This document shows positions 4,843 to 6,525 of a stretch of 6,525 nt of DNA, piece by piece. The notes under the pieces were generated by a model, which saw only the letters and a list, made by a program, of their open reading frames with translations, was not told the origin of the DNA and made no database searches. Position 1 is the stretch's first letter; every line of letters begins with the position of its first letter. A program made the position numbers and the translations under genes. Source of the stretch: DAOUCP01 sp034432155 (GTDB lineage: Bacteria; Chloroflexota; Anaerolineae; Epilineales; Epilineaceae); assembly GCA_034432155.1 (NCBI GenBank), contig DAOUCP010000062.1:1-6525 (forward strand), given 5' to 3'.

Positions 4843-6525
4843 GTTACCTCCTTTTGGGCACCACGTTCTACCGCGCCCAACTGCTTCAACATGCGCACCT
4901 CCGCATCCGTCAGACCGGTGACGCCGGTAATGTCCAGGCCCTCGTAGGGCCGCGGGCTGCGGATTTCCTGGACGACCGCGCCGGTCGCGACATCCCAGAT
5001 GCGCACCAGCTCGCTGTGGCTGCCGCCGGCCAACAGGCGACCGTCGGGGCTGAACGCGATGGCCGGGACGCGGGTCTCACCCAGGAGGGTGCGGATCAGC
5101 GCGCCGGTCGCAGGGTCCCACAGCCGCACGGCGCCGTCGTAGCCGGCGGAGGCAAGCAACCCGCCGGGTGTCCGCCCGGCCTCCGACGTGTGGGGGCTGT
5201 AGACCAGCGCCGCGATGAGGTCGTCGTGGGCGTGCCAGGTGCGGAGGCACGCGCCGGTGGCGAGGTCCCACAGGCGCACGCTGCCGTCGTGGCTGCCGCA
5301 GGCCAACAGGCCCCCGCGTGGGTCGCAGGCCAGCCCCCAGGTGGCCACGCCGGCCTGCCAGGCCTGCGCCATTTGCCGCGTCGCCAGGTCCCACAGGCGG
5401 ATCACGCCGTCGTCGTCGCTGCTCGCCAGCCGGCGGCCGTCTAGGGCAAAGGCCAGCCCGCGCACCGAGTTGGGATGCTCCGGCAGCGACGTCAGCTCTC
5501 CGGCCTCCGGACGCCAGAGACAGACGGTGGAATCCTCGCTGCCACTGGCCAGCAGGCGGCCGTCGGGGCTCCAGGCCAGCGCCACGGCCGGCTGGCTATG
5601 CCGGCGATGCGACATCAACAGGCGACCGTCCTCCGTGTCCCACACGCGGACGGTCTTGTCGTTGCCGCAACTGGCCAGCCGCTCGCCGTCGGGGCTGAAG
5701 GCGATCATCTGCACCCAGCCGGTGTGGCCGACCAGTTCCCGGCGGCATGTCCCGCGCTCGAGGTCCCAGATGCGGATGCGGCCATCGCTGCCGGCGGAGG
5801 CCAGCCAGGGGCGCTGCGGGTGCCAGGCCACCGTCCAGGTGCGGTCCAGGTGCCCTTGCAGGGTGCGGATGCGCTGCGGGCCGCGGATGTCCCAGACGTG
5901 GATGGTCTGGTCGTGGCTGCCGACGTAGAGCAGGGGCGCGTCGGCGCCGGGTGCAAAGGCCAGCGCCTCGATCACGTCCCGATGCCCCTCGAAAAGGCGA
6001 TAGGGCGCGGCGTCCGCCACGCGCCACACGCGCACGCGGCGATCGTGGCCGCCGCCGGCCAGCCAGGCGCCGTCCGGGCTGAAGGCCACGCTGCGCACCG
6101 CGTCGGCGTGGTCGGCGAAGACGTGCAGGCAGGCGCCATCCCGCGCGTCCCACAGCCGGACCGTCCCGTCGTCGCTGCCGCTGGCCAGCAGGTGTTCCTC
6201 GGCCGGGTGAAAGGCCAGGGCCAGGACCGCGTCCTCGTGCCCCGTCAGGGTACGCAGGCACTCGCCCGTCTCGATGTCCCACAGTTTGATCGTCTTATCG
6301 TAGCTGCTGCTCGCCAGCCAACGACCGGCGGCGCTGAAGCGGGCCGTCCAGACCACGTCCCCGTGGCCGTGCAGGGTGCGCAGGAGTCGGCCGTCGGCAA
6401 CGCGCCACAGGCGCACGGTCTCGTCGCTGGAGGCGCTGACCAGCAACGCGGCGTCCGGGCTGAAGACGGCCGCGCGCACGCGGTTCTCGTGTCCGACCAG
6501 ACTGCGCAGACAGTCGCCGGTGCGG
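4839..6525 (-). CDS. WD40-repeat beta-propeller protein, N-terminal part outside window
   Basis: The frame is open to the right edge; an internal GTG at 6479 is not a credible start because the repeat pattern continues upstream (GDCLRSLVGHENRV). About 560 residues are visible, made of twelve WD40 repeats of roughly 40 residues. Each has variants of the GH dipeptide, a FSPDG turn, an LASGSxD core and a closing RLWD (for example TIKLWD, TVRVWD, GAVRLWD). Repeats 8-12 lose or alter the GH; repeat 11 has a loop insertion, SPHTSEAGRTPGG. Twelve or more blades imply two propellers, a platform for protein-protein contacts. The tail SPRPYEGLDITGVTGLTDAE, followed by a helix ending LKQLGAVE, is like that closing large WD40 proteins of Chloroflexota and cyanobacteria, many of which carry an N-terminal NB-ARC/STAND ATPase or kinase. 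Such a domain here is inference only. The gene overlaps the decarboxylase start (ATGA). Confidence 0.93.
   Translation of the reverse strand, partial: RTGDCLRSLVGHENRVRAAVFSPDAALLVSASSDETVRLWRVADGRLLRTLHGHGDVVWTARFSAAGRWLASSSYDKTIKLWDIETGECLRTLTGHEDAVLALAFHPAEEHLLASGSDDGTVRLWDARDGACLHVFADHADAVRSVAFSPDGAWLAGGGHDRRVRVWRVADAAPYRLFEGHRDVIEALAFAPGADAPLLYVGSHDQTIHVWDIRGPQRIRTLQGHLDRTWTVAWHPQRPWLASAGSDGRIRIWDLERGTCRRELVGHTGWVQMIAFSPDGERLASCGNDKTVRVWDTEDGRLLMSHRRHSQPAVALAWSPDGRLLASGSEDSTVCLWRPEAGELTSLPEHPNSVRGLAFALDGRRLASSDDDGVIRLWDLATRQMAQAWQAGVATWGLACDPRGGLLACGSHDGSVRLWDLATGACLRTWHAHDDLIAALVYSPHTSEAGRTPGGLLASAGYDGAVRLWDPATGALIRTLLGETRVPAIAFSPDGRLLAGGSHSELVRIWDVATGAVVQEIRSPRPYEGLDITGVTGLTDAEVRMLKQLGAVERGAQKEVT
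4846..4855 (-). promoter_or_regulatory. Shine-Dalgarno of the decarboxylase gene, inside the WD40 gene
   Basis: AAAAGGAGGT on the minus strand is a near-perfect anti-16S match. Its GGAGG core ends 4 nt before ATG 4842. It overlaps the last codons of the WD40 gene (GAQKEVT then TGA), so ribosomes ending there can restart at once. It fixes the decarboxylase start. Confidence 0.75.

Noticed and set aside
3355..4947. Long plus-strand open frames opposite the decarboxylase and the end of the WD40 gene
   Set aside because: They are antisense shadows caused by high GC; the minus strand encodes recognisable motifs throughout.
6479..6479. GTG at 6479-6477 as the true start of the WD40 protein
   Set aside because: The frame continues upstream with a canonical WD40 repeat end and GH dipeptide, so the gene runs out of the window.

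Overview
The window is GC-rich DNA from what is probably a bacterium of the Chloroflexota (green non-sulfur group, Anaerolineae/Caldilineae-like). This is an inference from gene content: a fasciclin lipoprotein, a very long WD40 protein with a tail of the kind seen on multidomain WD40 proteins of Chloroflexota and cyanobacteria, a hicBA pair, a type I restriction-modification locus, and dispersed GTAGGGGCG fold-back repeats. No marker gene settles the taxonomy.

Left part (1-2089, plus strand). The window opens inside hsdM, the type I DNA adenine methylase subunit. Its reading frame is conserved to the usual HsdM C-terminus but carries one in-frame TAG at 439-441. Directly downstream is a half-length hsdS (one target-recognition domain plus one helical spacer). 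A cluster of fold-back repeats (1382-1486) runs right up to the start codon of a FAS1 lipoprotein gene (1487-2008), which ends before a strong 12-bp terminator hairpin.

Middle part (2090-3345). A gene-poor stretch holds three unusual things. The first is a short minus-strand coding remnant, possibly the 3' end of a dnaE-like gene. The second is a row of four perfect or near-perfect palindromes with the same TTGAAA/TTTCAA centre and different arms, spaced 30-32 bp. The third is a 57-bp fragment copied from the decarboxylase gene about 1.1 kb away. Next comes a minus-strand hicB-hicA toxin-antitoxin pair with an ATGA overlap, a near-consensus promoter, and a 12-bp palindrome over the expected transcription start.

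Right part (3346-6525, minus strand). A WD40 beta-propeller protein, open at the right edge with at least twelve repeats, overlaps by 4 bp the start of a fold-type III PLP-dependent decarboxylase-like enzyme (Y4yA/LysA superfamily). The two are almost certainly translated together. The upstream part of the WD40 protein, which may carry an ATPase or other signalling domain, lies outside the window.

Taken together this looks like an accessory region: restriction-modification, toxin-antitoxin, repeats, gene remnants and a WD40-enzyme pair. The least ordinary items are the amber codon in hsdM, the phased palindrome array, the 57-bp gene-fragment copy flanking hicBA, and the coupled WD40/PLP-enzyme operon.
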